64,000 nucleotides of DNA. Source: JAMOAW01 sp039908535 (GTDB lineage Bacteria; Pseudomonadota; Magnetococcia; Magnetococcales; JADFZT01). Below the pieces are notes generated by a model. It worked only from the letters and a program-made list of their open reading frames with translations. It made no database searches and was not told the origin of the DNA. Both the position numbers and the translations under genes were made by a program. Shown here piece by piece: positions 8,073-15,315 of this stretch (position 1 is the first letter of the stretch; each line of letters opens with the position of its first letter). The DNA is taken from the NCBI GenBank assembly GCA_039908535.1, contig JAMOAW010000028.1:3113-67112 (forward strand), given 5' to 3'.

Positions 8073-8984
8073 ATGTCGTTGTTCGAACGGTTTAAAACAG
8101 GCTTACAAAAAACCCGGGAAGGGTTTACCAAAAAACTGGATTTTATCCTTTCTGGCGGGAAGGTGGACGACAAACTCCTGGAAGAGCTTGAATCTCTTTT
8201 GATTACAGGAGATTTTGGCGTTGAAACCACGGAGTTATTGCTAGAAGAGACCAAAAAACGCATGAAGGCACAATTCAAAGTGGATGCGACCGAATTTCGC
8301 GCCCTCTTGCAAGAGGTGGTTCTCGAACGAATGATCGCCCGTCAAACCCCCTGGATCGAGGCAAAAGTCGCCCCGCATGTCATTTTAGTGGTGGGTGTCA
8401 ACGGTGTCGGCAAAACAACCACCATCGGAAAATTGGCTTATTTATTACAAAACAAAAAGAAAAAAGTTCTTCTTGCCGCAGGCGATACCTTTCGCGCTGC
8501 GGCTGTCAGCCAATTGCAGGTTTGGGGCAATCGAGCGGGGTGTCGGGTAATCGCCCAAGATCAAAACGCCGACAGTGCCTCGGTCATCTTTGATGCCCAT
8601 ACCGCTGCCCGCGCCCGAGAGATGGATTATCTGATTGCCGATACCGCAGGTCGCCTGCATACCAAGGTCAATCTTATGGAAGAGTTAAAAAAAATCAAAC
8701 GGGTTTTACAACGCCAGGACCTCCACGCTCCCCACGACACCCTTCTTGTTCTGGATGCCACGACAGGTCAAAACGCCTTAAGTCAGGTGCAAAAATTTCA
8801 TCAGGAGATCGGCTTGACCGGTCTGATTGTAACCAAGCTGGATGGAACGGCCAAAGGCGGGGTAGTGGTTGGTTTGAGTGAACAATTAAATTTACCCATC
8901 CGATTTATCGGTGTTGGCGAAAAGATAGACGATCTTAAGACATTCCAGGCCAACGACTTTGTTGCGGCCCTCTTCTCACACTGA
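8073..8984 (+). CDS. ftsY: Signal recognition particle receptor FtsY
   Basis: 303 residues from the ATG at 8073. FtsY is the SRP receptor GTPase at the inner membrane; it docks ribosome-SRP complexes onto the translocon. The N domain begins at once (MSLFERFKTGLQKTREGF), so the long acidic A domain of E. coli FtsY is absent, as in many short forms. G-domain motifs are complete: GVNGVGKTTT (P-loop), DTFRAAA, DTAGRLHTK, TKLDGTAKGG and the closing GEKIDDLKTF. AGGA lies about 10 bases upstream; an in-frame upstream extension to 8025 reads through repeat sequence and is rejected. Slt follows after 12 bases. SecA at 24.9 kb serves the other main export route. Confidence 0.95.
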   Translation: MSLFERFKTGLQKTREGFTKKLDFILSGGKVDDKLLEELESLLITGDFGVETTELLLEETKKRMKAQFKVDATEFRALLQEVVLERMIARQTPWIEAKVAPHVILVVGVNGVGKTTTIGKLAYLLQNKKKKVLLAAGDTFRAAAVSQLQVWGNRAGCRVIAQDQNADSASVIFDAHTAARAREMDYLIADTAGRLHTKVNLMEELKKIKRVLQRQDLHAPHDTLLVLDATTGQNALSQVQKFHQEIGLTGLIVTKLDGTAKGGVVVGLSEQLNLPIRFIGVGEKIDDLKTFQANDFVAALFSH

Positions 8985-8996
8985 TATACGGCTGCT

Positions 8997-11165
8997 ATGA
9001 AAAATATCCCTTTTAAAACACATTGTCATTTACTTGTTTGCACCATATGCGCCGTTTTTTTTTCAGCCCCCTTGGCCCAGGCCACCAACGATCCTGGGAA
9101 CTCCTTCGCGTCTTTATTCGCAAAACTCCAATCAGACCCAATGGCACCCGAACTATTCAACCGTTCCAAATGGCCGAAGGACGATTTTCTCGCCTCTTAC
9201 CTTGAATTGGAACTTTTATTACGTGCCAAAAAAAACACCACTGTGGAAGAACTTCTACATTTTTTAGAACGCTGGCCAAAGCATGCCCAAGCCGAACAAG
9301 TTCGACAAGCCATTGATAAAAAGATCATCTTTCATGAAAATGATTTGGAATCTCTTGCTTGGTATGAACAACGTGCGCCCAAAACATATATGGCGCGCAG
9401 CCATTTTATTAAAATATTGGTCAATTTAAACCAAGTGTTGCGGGCACGTCCTCTTTGGATGGCACTCTACCGTGATGGCGTCACCCTGGATCTACCCACA
9501 CCAGCATACTCCCTTTTTATGAACGACATCACCCCTGCTGACCAAGAAGCCCGGGCCATTGCCTTTTTAAAATCCAATAAAAGCGATCTTTTTCAAAAAC
9601 AGTTGGATCTTTTACCCATCCATCGTCGTCCCTATCTCAAGGCGTTGGCATCGGCCATGGCGGTTGATAAAAAGACATTCAATACCCTGCTGCCAACCTT
9701 ATCCCCGGAAGACGCCAAATCCCCACAACTTTGGGCAGAGCGGCTCAATGGATTGTATAAAAAGGGTCTTTACCAAGAGGCAAAGGCCATACTCTCCTCT
9801 CCAGAAGGGGCCTATGCCACACCAGAGATACTGCATCGAGTCCGTTATTATATTGGTCGTGATGATCTTTTTTTCAAACAAAACCTTAAAAGTGCTTATG
9901 AACTTTTTCAAGCCAATGCCCTGGAGGCCGGTTCTAAACTTCCTGACTCCCTGTGGCTTTTTGCCTGGAGTGCGTATCAACTCAACAATAAACAGATTGC
10001 TCTCGAATATCTTCTTGATCAAGCCGTTGAAGCCAAGTCCGACTTGCATCGCAGCCAAGCGGCCTACTGGGCGGCCCATTTGATTCAAAGCGGTGCCAAT
10101 CCAGAGATGGGAGAACAAGAACGGCGTGCTTGGTTGACCTATGCGGCCCGTTTTCCCGCCGCCTTTTATGGTTTGCTGGCCGAAGAGGAGCTAACCGGCA
10201 AGCTGACCCCACCACCCGCCGCGGAACTTTCTTGTCCCCAAGAAGATCAGCCCCCAGAATTAAAACAACGGGTGCAACAAATGGAAAGCCTACGCACGGT
10301 TGGCCGAGATACTTATATTCCTGCAGAAATTGATCAGGTTGCCAAAGATCTTGGGTTATCCACCCAACGGCGCATCTGCTTGGCAGACTATTTTGGTGCC
10401 ATTTACCCCTTGATCCGCTTGGGAGAGCAATATCGACTTGAACCCCAAGGTCAAACGAACCTTCATGCCCTTTACCCCATTCCAAAAAAGTGGCAACCTC
10501 TGACAGGATGGCGTCTTACCCCAGACTTAATTTGGGGGATGGCCCGTCAGGAAAGCCTTTTTATTACCCATAATAAATCTTCTGTTGGTGCCAAAGGATT
10601 GCTGCAATTGATGCCAGCCACAGCCAAAGGAGAGGCTGAACGCTTAAATCTTCCTCCGGCAACACCAACCCGACTGGAACAACCCAACTATAACCTAACC
10701 TTGGGGCAATCCTACCTAGAACAGATGCTCATGCGCTATGACGGCGACTTGGTATTGGCCACCATTGCCTATAATGCCGGTCCTGGTCGAGCCGATAAAT
10801 GGCGGCCGAAAAGAGAAGAGCAATCCACCATCGACTTTTTAGAGGGAATCCCCATCACCGAAACCCGCAACTATGTCCAACGGGTCATCCATGGACACAT
10901 TATTTACAGCCTACAAATGAACGGTCAGGCCTCTATTCTGGCCGATTTAGCCAAAGGCCGCCCGGACGGCATTAAACGCTACGTGACGACCAACTGGAGT
11001 CCAAATTCACCCCCTAAGGTTACCATTCCATTCTCGGAACCAATTGAAGTAACTCCAAAAAAAATAATTTCAACACCAAAAATAACGATAACTAAGCCTA
11101 TTAAGAATACGACCACCGGAGAAAATTCTCTCTCTAAAGTGAAACCAAAAAAAAGGCCGCACTAA
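8997..11165 (+). CDS. slt: Soluble lytic murein transglycosylase (Slt70-like)
   Basis: 722 residues. A signal peptide (about 1-29, ...SAPLAQA) sends it to the periplasm, where it cleaves the MurNAc-GlcNAc bond of peptidoglycan with formation of a 1,6-anhydro ring. The first 430 residues are a helical superhelix (U and L domains) with TPR-like units. The catalytic SLT domain starts near residue 510: GMARQESLFI holds the catalytic Glu, SSVGAKGLLQLMPATA the second motif and ATIAYNAGPGRADKW the third. A low-complexity Lys/Thr/Pro tail of about 55 residues (ITITKPIKNTT) follows the catalytic domain, which is unusual and may contact the wall. It lies 12 bases after ftsY and is probably co-transcribed. 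Confidence 0.93.
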   Translation: MKNIPFKTHCHLLVCTICAVFFSAPLAQATNDPGNSFASLFAKLQSDPMAPELFNRSKWPKDDFLASYLELELLLRAKKNTTVEELLHFLERWPKHAQAEQVRQAIDKKIIFHENDLESLAWYEQRAPKTYMARSHFIKILVNLNQVLRARPLWMALYRDGVTLDLPTPAYSLFMNDITPADQEARAIAFLKSNKSDLFQKQLDLLPIHRRPYLKALASAMAVDKKTFNTLLPTLSPEDAKSPQLWAERLNGLYKKGLYQEAKAILSSPEGAYATPEILHRVRYYIGRDDLFFKQNLKSAYELFQANALEAGSKLPDSLWLFAWSAYQLNNKQIALEYLLDQAVEAKSDLHRSQAAYWAAHLIQSGANPEMGEQERRAWLTYAARFPAAFYGLLAEEELTGKLTPPPAAELSCPQEDQPPELKQRVQQMESLRTVGRDTYIPAEIDQVAKDLGLSTQRRICLADYFGAIYPLIRLGEQYRLEPQGQTNLHALYPIPKKWQPLTGWRLTPDLIWGMARQESLFITHNKSSVGAKGLLQLMPATAKGEAERLNLPPATPTRLEQPNYNLTLGQSYLEQMLMRYDGDLVLATIAYNAGPGRADKWRPKREEQSTIDFLEGIPITETRNYVQRVIHGHIIYSLQMNGQASILADLAKGRPDGIKRYVTTNWSPNSPPKVTIPFSEPIEVTPKKIISTPKITITKPIKNTTTGENSLSKVKPKKRPH

Positions 11166-11292
11166 AAGGACCAATGAATTAAATTTTCTCCTTACGAAAA
11201 ACTTGTGAACCTAAAAAAAATGGATTAATCTAAGATGAGGTTAGATTAAGATTCATTTTATCACTAGAAAACACATAAAAAAGAGTATCGTC

Positions 11293-12198
11293 ATGCCAGT
11301 TTGTACTGCAACAAAATTTAATGGCGTCATGACAGCCCTCATCACCCCATTTAAAGAGAATGGCGTAGATTGGATGGCCTTAGATCGCCTGATTGATTTC
11401 CAAATTGATCAAGGCATTCATGGCATCATCCCATGTGGGACCACAGGCGAGTCGGCCACCTTAAGCCATGAAGAACATCGGCAAGTGATCCGTTATGTGG
11501 TCGAAAGGGTGCATGGTCGAATTCCCATCATCGCTGGAACAGGATCAAATTCCACCTATGAAACAATCGAATTAACCCAATCAGCCCGCCAAGCCGGTGC
11601 AGATGGTGCCCTGCTGATCACCCCCTATTATAACAAACCTACCCAGGAGGGACTCTATCAGCACTATAAGGCCGTCTCTGACGCGGTCCCAGAATTACCA
11701 TTGGTGCTGTATAATGTTCCTTCCCGCACATCAATCTCTCTGGAACTCAACACCATACAACGCCTATCTCAGTTGGATAATATCGTTTCCATCAAAGAAG
11801 CGACGGCCAACATGGAGTTTGCCTCTAAAATCAAAATGGCGTGCCAAGATAGACTCACCCTTCTTTCTGGAGACGATGCCACCTTTTTACCCTTTTTAGC
11901 CATTGGTGGTCATGGCGTCATTTCGGTGGCTACCAATGTGGCACCGGCATGGATGGTCAACATTTGGGAAGCTTGGCATCGTGGTGATTGGAACACCGCT
12001 CGCAATACCCATGAGGCCTTATTAAAACTCAATGGTTTACTCTTTTGCGAAACAAACCCAATTCCAGTCAAAGCCGCCGCTGAAATGCTCGGTTTGTGTG
12101 GAGGTGACATTCGTTTACCCCTTACCCCACTCTCCCACGCCCACCGAGATAAATTGCGTCAAGCTCTGACGGAACTTGGGCTCATCGTTCAAAAATAA
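11293..12198 (+). CDS. dapA: 4-hydroxy-tetrahydrodipicolinate synthase
   Basis: 301 residues, normal length. DapA condenses pyruvate with aspartate semialdehyde in the first committed step to diaminopimelate and lysine. Motifs: MTALITPFKENGVDW, IIPCGTTGESATLSHEEH for the substrate loop, VLYNVPSRT with the catalytic Tyr, and VSIKEATANM with the Schiff-base Lys. SGDDATFLPFLAIGGHGVIS completes the barrel. There is a 127-base AT-rich gap to slt. In many proteobacteria dapA is followed by smpB; here two cytochrome c genes sit between them. Confidence 0.96.
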   Translation: MPVCTATKFNGVMTALITPFKENGVDWMALDRLIDFQIDQGIHGIIPCGTTGESATLSHEEHRQVIRYVVERVHGRIPIIAGTGSNSTYETIELTQSARQAGADGALLITPYYNKPTQEGLYQHYKAVSDAVPELPLVLYNVPSRTSISLELNTIQRLSQLDNIVSIKEATANMEFASKIKMACQDRLTLLSGDDATFLPFLAIGGHGVISVATNVAPAWMVNIWEAWHRGDWNTARNTHEALLKLNGLLFCETNPIPVKAAAEMLGLCGGDIRLPLTPLSHAHRDKLRQALTELGLIVQK

Positions 12199-12283
12199 GA
12201 ATAGATCGCATTTTTTTTTGAACAATTCTTAGAATCATCTTGCAATTTTTATAAAAAAGTTTCTAAATAGTAGGTAAACCGGT

Positions 12284-12309
12284 GAAGAGTGGTCATACGA
12301 TCACTCTTC
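12284..12309 (+). promoter_or_regulatory. Stem-loop in the leader of the cytochrome c gene
   Basis: GAAGAGTGGTC, loop ATAC, GATCACTCTTC: an 11-pair stem with one G-T pair, 32 bases before the chosen start of the cytochrome gene. No T-run follows, so it is not a standard terminator. It could stabilise the mRNA, bind a regulator as DNA, or end dapA transcripts by another route. Confidence 0.45.
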
Positions 12310-12341
12310 AATGAATGTTATAACTCAACATGGAGAAATTG

Positions 12342-12737
12342 ATGAAAATGCACAAGCTGATCATTGCGGCTGCCTTCCTGGCGCTTCCTTTCATGGCCAA
12401 TTCTGCTCTTGCTGGTGATGCCGCTAAAGGCAAAGAAATTGTTGACAAGCAATGCACCACGTGCCATACGTTTGCAGAACAATTTGCTAAAAAGGGTAAA
12501 TTAGGTCCAGCCTTTATGACCTCTCCTGCTGGACAAAAAGCGGGTATCTCACCCGATTTTAAATATTCTGCTGGCATGAAAAAGGTCATTACAGATGGTC
12601 TGATGTGGACGGACGAAAATCTTGATAAACTCCTGACCAAGCCCAGTGATTTAATCAAAGGTACAGCTATGGCCTTCCCAGGTATCAAGGAAGCTGACAA
12701 ACGGGCCGATGTGATCGCCTTCTTAAAATCTTTTTAA
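12342..12737 (+). CDS. Periplasmic monohaem cytochrome c (class I)
   Basis: 131 residues from the ATG at 12342, chosen because GGAG lies 6 bases upstream; an in-frame ATG at 12330 would add four residues. A clear signal peptide (HKLIIAAAFLALPFMANSALAG) is followed by one haem site CTTCH and a distal ligand Met in TAMAFPGI, the layout of small electron carriers such as cytochrome c552/c2. It shuttles electrons in the periplasm; redox partners are not visible here. The next gene is a two-domain relative, so the pair probably arose by duplication. A strong terminator follows the stop, so this gene is its own transcript at the 3' side. Confidence 0.9.
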   Translation: MKMHKLIIAAAFLALPFMANSALAGDAAKGKEIVDKQCTTCHTFAEQFAKKGKLGPAFMTSPAGQKAGISPDFKYSAGMKKVITDGLMWTDENLDKLLTKPSDLIKGTAMAFPGIKEADKRADVIAFLKSF

Positions 12738-12750
12738 GATTAGCCAAGAC

Positions 12751-12788
12751 GTTGGGGACGGGAAACCGCCCCCAACCCTATTTTTTTT
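12751..12788 (+). terminator. Rho-independent terminator after the cytochrome c gene
   Basis: Stem GTTGGGGACGG / CCGCCCCCAAC with GAAA loop and one A-C mismatch, then CCTA and a T8 run, 14 bases after the stop. The stem resembles the GGGGGGCGG hairpin module of the mosaic repeats found throughout this window, but none of the other repeat parts is present. Confidence 0.85.
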
Positions 12789-13003
12789 GTCTCTCAATCC
12801 TCTTTATCTCATAGAGTATCGTAAGATACCCCCCTAAAATTCCACTTTTATTTTAAATTATTATACTGAAATATATATTTTCTTGATGGTGTTTGTTCGA
12901 CAGCAATGCTACCATTTTCTCTTTTCGATTGGTGAATACCATTCTCCAACCTTGAGGTGAGGAGTACAACTTTTTGCCAAAAGGGCATACGGTTTATTCA
13001 TAA

Positions 13004-13873
13004 ATGGATGATATGGTCACAATGAAGACATCAAAAAAAATTATCATCGTTCTTTTTACCGTACTGGTATTAATCGGAGTGATTTTATTGTTTCAAAGGT
13101 TTGATGACAAATTATCCAGTTCAATAAAACCAAACATAGGTGAAGCCCCAACCACTCTTGTAAGCCAGGGAAAAAGAGCCGCTCGTTCTTGCGAAATCTG
13201 TCACGATTTAACCAGCGCACGCAAAATGACCCGTGTTGGCCCGCCTCTTTGGGGTATCTATAACGCACCTGCTGGCAAAGTAAAAGATTATCCCTACTCT
13301 GCTGCCCACCTAAAAAAGGCCTCCGAGGGGATCATTTGGGATAGAGCTACCTTAGATATCTACCTAAAAAATCCGAAAGAATTCATTCCAGGCAACACCA
13401 TGGCCTTTGCCGGTATCAAAGTAGACGAAGAACGCCAAGCCTTGATTGATTATTTAAAATCCCTCAATCGCCCTAAAGAGGAACCGCAACCACCGCTCAT
13501 CGAACAACCGCCGCCAGTGGCACTCCGATATTCCACTATTGACGAAAATAGTCAAGAAATACGAGCCAAGAAAGGGGAAATCCATGCCGAAAAATGCGCC
13601 GCCTGTCACGATCTGACGCAAAAAAAAGAGATTATTGTTGGACCATATCTATGGGGAATCGTGGGCCGACCTGCCGGACAGGTCATTGGTTTTCCTTATT
13701 CCGAAGGATTTAAAAATAAAATTGGCCAGGGAATGGTCTGGTCTTCAAAAAATCTCGAAGATTTTATTAAAAATCCGCGCGGCTTTATTCCAGACACAAA
13801 AATGCTTTTCGATGGCATCCCACGCTCCGAACAGCGGCACGACCTCCTCATTTATCTGAGGACACTAAAATAA
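13004..13873 (+). CDS. Membrane-anchored dihaem cytochrome c
   Basis: 289 residues. One N-terminal membrane anchor (IIIVLFTVLVLIGVILLF) is followed by two tandem class I cytochrome domains separated by a Pro-rich linker (KEEPQPPLIEQPPP). Domain 1 has CEICH and the Met ligand in NTMAFAGI; domain 2 has CAACH and Met in TKMLFDGI. The domains resemble each other and the upstream monohaem protein (conserved GP-LWGI-PAG, PYS, GFIP blocks), so this is a fused duplication. It probably relays electrons at the periplasmic face between the bc1 or quinol side and a terminal reductase. Start uncertain: ATG codons at 13004, 13013 and 13022 are all in frame and none has a good ribosome site. Confidence 0.88.
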   Translation: MDDMVTMKTSKKIIIVLFTVLVLIGVILLFQRFDDKLSSSIKPNIGEAPTTLVSQGKRAARSCEICHDLTSARKMTRVGPPLWGIYNAPAGKVKDYPYSAAHLKKASEGIIWDRATLDIYLKNPKEFIPGNTMAFAGIKVDEERQALIDYLKSLNRPKEEPQPPLIEQPPPVALRYSTIDENSQEIRAKKGEIHAEKCAACHDLTQKKEIIVGPYLWGIVGRPAGQVIGFPYSEGFKNKIGQGMVWSSKNLEDFIKNPRGFIPDTKMLFDGIPRSEQRHDLLIYLRTLK

Positions 13874-13928
13874 TTTTTTTGTTTAATGATATAATAACCA
13901 ATTCATGTTGAAAATAACAGGGGCACAT

Positions 13929-14381
13929 ATGTCCATTAAGATCATTGCTGAAAATCGTAAAGCCAGATTTAATTATGAAATTCTCGAACAATTCGAGGTC
14001 GGGGTGGTGTTGGTCGGCACAGAGGTCAAATCGTTGCGCACGGGAAAACTCAATATTTCCGAATCCTATGCCCTTATCCATCAAAACGAATTGGTCTGGC
14101 TGAATGCCAACATTCCCCACTATAGCCACGGCAACTTGCATAACCATGACCCGGTCCGCACCCGTAAGTTATTGGCCCATCGCCAAGAAATTCGCCGTTT
14201 AATCGGAGTTATACGAGAAAAGGGCATGGCTTTGCTGCCCTTGAAAGCCTACTGGAAAGAGGGACGCGTCAAACTTGAAATTGGCGTAGGGCGCGGGAAA
14301 AAACTCCATGACAAACGACAAACCGAACAAGATCGGGATTGGAAACGAGAAAAAGATCGCCTCATGAAACAACAGGGTTGA
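13929..14381 (+). CDS. smpB: SsrA-binding protein SmpB
   Basis: 150 residues from the ATG at 13929 (AGGGG 7-11 bases upstream). SmpB binds tmRNA and the ribosome to rescue stalled translation. Family motifs: IAENRKARFNYEI, EVGVVLVGTEVKSLRTGK, the turn YSHGNLHNHDPVR, RKLLAHRQEI, and the basic C-terminal tail KKLHDKRQTEQDRDWKRE that enters the mRNA channel. No tmRNA gene was seen in the window. Confidence 0.96.
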   Translation: MSIKIIAENRKARFNYEILEQFEVGVVLVGTEVKSLRTGKLNISESYALIHQNELVWLNANIPHYSHGNLHNHDPVRTRKLLAHRQEIRRLIGVIREKGMALLPLKAYWKEGRVKLEIGVGRGKKLHDKRQTEQDRDWKREKDRLMKQQG

Positions 14382-14410
14382 TCCCGTTTACATCGGAAAA
14401 CAACCCTGTC
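14369..14410. other. Stem-loop spanning the smpB stop
   Basis: ACAGGGTTG and CAACCCTGT are perfect complements about 20 bases apart, spanning the smpB stop codon and facing the convergent gene. There is no T-run on either strand, so a role as intrinsic terminator is doubtful. Confidence 0.35.
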
Positions 14411-14429
14411 CCGAGGATATTATGATCGA

Positions 14430-15281
14430 CTATTCTTTAATCTTCTGTTTCCAATTGATCCGCCTGGATTTCGCATCTCCAGCGTAACCGCCCCCTTTTG
14501 CTGGATCTAAACACTCTTGCACGGCGTTCTCGTATGCCTCTTGAAAACCAGGATCCTCAAAACTGAGGAGGTTCGTACCAGGACAGGGATTGACCGTCTT
14601 TGACTTACAGTTAACATTATGTGACCATCCAAGAAAAATATCGCCCGCATGACCAGTTGGCACACAGGTGTTGGGAGCAATATGAGTACCATCCAAATTA
14701 GGTTCCCAACCCAAATGGGCACAGGCAGCAGAACTACTGACACTGATCTTGACCGTTTTTCCTGATGCACCCGCTACGTGGCAGACACAAATTTTATCAT
14801 CTGCGTTGACTCCCCCTGCGTTCTCTTTGTTATTCAATTTTTTATCGTTGGCCGAATGGCTCTCCAAACACGCATCGTCCACCTCTATCGCCGCTTGAAA
14901 TGCCAAAAGATTACTTAAATAACAATTAGGAGCAACACACCCTTCGGGATCTTTACACCCAATAACAGGGAGTTCGTTGGAACATTCCGTTTTCTTTAGG
15001 TCATGATCATCGTCTGGGCCGTTGCCTGAGCTGTTGCCTGAGCTGTTGTCTGAGCTGTTGCCAGAACTGTTGCCTGAGCTGTTGCCAGAACTGTTGTCTG
15101 AGCTGTTTACGGAACTCGCATAAGCTGATTGTGTATTCAACACTACTTCAGACAAAACAACCGCTGAAGAAATTGTTCCAGCGTATAAAACAGGTGCAAG
15201 TGTATTCGTGGAAAAAGGAAGCAAAGCTCCTATCAAATAAACTGTTCTTTGCAAAAACGCGCTATTTTTTTTGTCATTCAT
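14430..15281 (-). CDS. Secreted cysteine-rich protein with CH...HL...HGD-type domain, shorter paralogue
   Basis: 283 residues; GGAGG 7 bases before the ATG supports the start. After a hydrophobic N-terminal region (LQRTVYLIGALLPFSTNT) there is a low-complexity block of SSGN/SSDN units (about residues 55-88), encoded by near-perfect 15-base DNA repeats. The second half shares a domain with the upstream neighbour: KICVCHVAG...VKISV...AACAHLGWEP, CVPTGH.GD, and VNPCPG. This looks like a variant of the K-ICH...H-ISVS--A--AHL-HGD domain seen in many bacterial extracellular proteins, with an insertion between HL and HGD. Both paralogues end in RINWKQ-IKE. It has C-X-C-H, not CXXCH, so it is not a haem protein. 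Function unknown; probably cell-surface or secreted. Confidence 0.7.
   Translation of the reverse strand: MNDKKNSAFLQRTVYLIGALLPFSTNTLAPVLYAGTISSAVVLSEVVLNTQSAYASSVNSSDNSSGNSSGNSSGNSSDNSSGNSSGNGPDDDHDLKKTECSNELPVIGCKDPEGCVAPNCYLSNLLAFQAAIEVDDACLESHSANDKKLNNKENAGGVNADDKICVCHVAGASGKTVKISVSSSAACAHLGWEPNLDGTHIAPNTCVPTGHAGDIFLGWSHNVNCKSKTVNPCPGTNLLSFEDPGFQEAYENAVQECLDPAKGGGYAGDAKSRRINWKQKIKE
15001..15112 (-). repeat. 15-base coding microrepeat for SSGN/SSDN
   Basis: Tandem units of the form GCTGTTGCCTGAGCT with GTTGCC/GTTGTC variants (plus-strand reading) encode the Ser-Gly-Asn-Ser/Ser-Asp-Asn-Ser run. Near-identity of neighbouring units suggests recent slippage, so copy number may vary between strains. 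Confidence 0.8.
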
Positions 15282-15315
15282 GGCATCACCTCCAAAGTAT
15301 ATTTTTAGACATCAA

